Assembly (NCBI GenBank): GCA_025463965.1
Contig: JAODBN010000196.1
Coordinates: 1-5,905 of the forward strand
Direction: 5' to 3'
Source: Acidimicrobiaceae bacterium
Lineage (GTDB): Bacteria; Actinomycetota; Acidimicrobiia; Acidimicrobiales; Bog-793
Length of the DNA: 5,905 nt
Shown here: piece by piece, positions 5,479 through 5,905 of the stretch
Numbering within the stretch: the stretch's first letter is position 1
How the letters are laid out: every line of letters begins with the position of its first letter
Translations under genes and position numbers: made by a program
The notes under the pieces: generated by a model
The model's input: only the letters and a program-made list of their open reading frames with translations
The model's database searches: none
What the model was told of the DNA's origin: nothing

Positions 5479-5608
5479 CGAAATGACTCTCCCGCGGCCT
5501 TCGAAGCTTCGGCGGCCTTGCGGCGTCAGTGAGCACCGCCAGCACCGGGTCGCGCTTAGCGAGCTGCTCGGCCGCCTGACGGTGCGAGATCCGGGGCGCC
5601 GCCACCAC
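5479..5608 (-). pseudogene. AlkA-type DNA-3-methyladenine glycosylase, N-terminal fragment
   Basis: From a GTG at 5608 the - strand reads ISHRQAAEQLAKRDPVLAVL, then ARPPKLRRPRESHFAALA. This matches the start of actinobacterial AlkA / HhH-GPD glycosylases, which repair alkylated bases ('..LAxRDPVLxxLIxxxGPPxLRRPxESHFAALVRAIVYQQL..'). Right after HFAALA the expected AIVYQQLAG segment, the helix-hairpin-helix and the catalytic aspartate are absent in all three frames. The frame instead runs into DGGEHERLARTLGQLEQV and stops at 5398-5396 inside the ISL3 target duplication. About 45 residues of a family of roughly 200 or more remain, so this is a truncated relic. A chance or partial match cannot be excluded. 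Confidence 0.5.
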
Positions 5609-5905
5609 CCTTCAGTCTGGGGCGTCCCGTCGTGGCGCGTCGACGAAGTCGCGAACCACTGCTGGAGATGATCGGCTTAACTGGTCGACGTGCTTCGCAC
5701 AATCCGCCGATTGCGGCATCTCGGCGCGGGCGCGCAGCCACGAGAGCACCGCCTGAGCGCGGACGCGCGGCGCGGTCGGCGGGTGGTGCGTGCCGCAGCC
5801 GTCGCCTCGATGTTCCTCGTCGTCGAGATCGCAGCTGAGGGAGCCGCTTCGGCGTCGGTCTCGGCCGCCGCCACAGGCTCGGAGCGCGGAGTGCCCAGCG
5901 CGCCG
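5609..5905. other. About 300 bp without an assignable gene
   Basis: Two weak coding signals lie here and neither is recognisable. On the + strand a frame from a GTG at 5783 (or 5687) is open to the window edge. It reads VVRAAAVASMFLVVEIAAEG and then an Ala/Ser-rich run, with strong GC third-position bias; it could be the N-terminus of an exported protein, although a Glu in the hydrophobic stretch argues against a clean signal peptide. On the - strand a short frame reads RAQAVLSWLRARAEMPQSAD.. and stops just before the glycosylase fragment. Neither has a convincing ribosome binding site. No tRNA-like, terminator-like or repeat structure was seen. Confidence 0.3.

Noticed and set aside
4307..5671. 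Long + strand open frame of 454 codons
   Set aside because: It is the antisense shadow of the ISL3 transposase on the - strand; only its last part after 5394 carries a real signal, the DUF5372-like tail.
1..5905. CRISPR array, tRNA or rRNA gene
   Set aside because: No regularly spaced repeats, tRNA-like cloverleaf or rRNA-like sequence was seen on either strand.

Overview
This is a high-GC bacterial window with GTG and TTG starts and strongly GC-biased third codon positions. It looks actinobacterial, but I infer that from composition and protein style and cannot place the genus. Most of it is a nest of mobile elements inside a degraded chromosomal stretch.

Layout: the window opens with the 3' end of a transketolase-like / 2-oxoacid dehydrogenase E1 gene (3-296, +). 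Next is a 5'-truncated remnant of a small gene resembling the DUF5372 family (about 355-468, +). That remnant is interrupted by an ISL3-family insertion, 469-5393. Its outer ends carry a 22-bp inverted repeat (21/22 matching) and a flanking direct repeat (AGTTATC, 7 of 8 bp). Removing the insertion and one repeat copy rejoins the DUF5372-like reading frame at 5394.

The ISL3 block is not one simple IS. Its left end holds the N-terminal third of one transposase on the + strand (565 to about 855). This is fused to the C-terminal part of a different ISL3 transposase on the - strand (872-1197). The N-terminal two thirds of that second transposase lie 3.1 kb away (4331-5326, -). Both transposase 5' ends therefore face outward, as in a composite transposon that later lost its middle.

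The two halves of the second transposase are separated by a compact element, 1204-4334. It has 16-bp imperfect terminal inverted repeats starting TTAACCG and two complete overlapping genes for tyrosine recombinases (351 and 648 aa). Sizes, order and the C-terminal cysteine cluster of the larger protein match TnpA and TnpB of Tn554. I see no TnpC and no cargo. Removing 1198-4334 restores the ISL3 reading frame across the junction (..AWHAK-EAVREL..), with exactly six extra bases (1198-1203) on one side only. That is the footprint expected of a Tn554-type tyrosine recombinase element carrying a 6-nt coupling sequence from its former site. The recombinase genes are intact while the host IS is dead, so this inner element is the most likely still-functional unit.

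Right of the ISL3 block are the DUF5372-like tail (5394 to about 5455), a truncated AlkA-type DNA glycosylase fragment on the - strand (about 5608-5479), and about 290 bp with no gene I can name.
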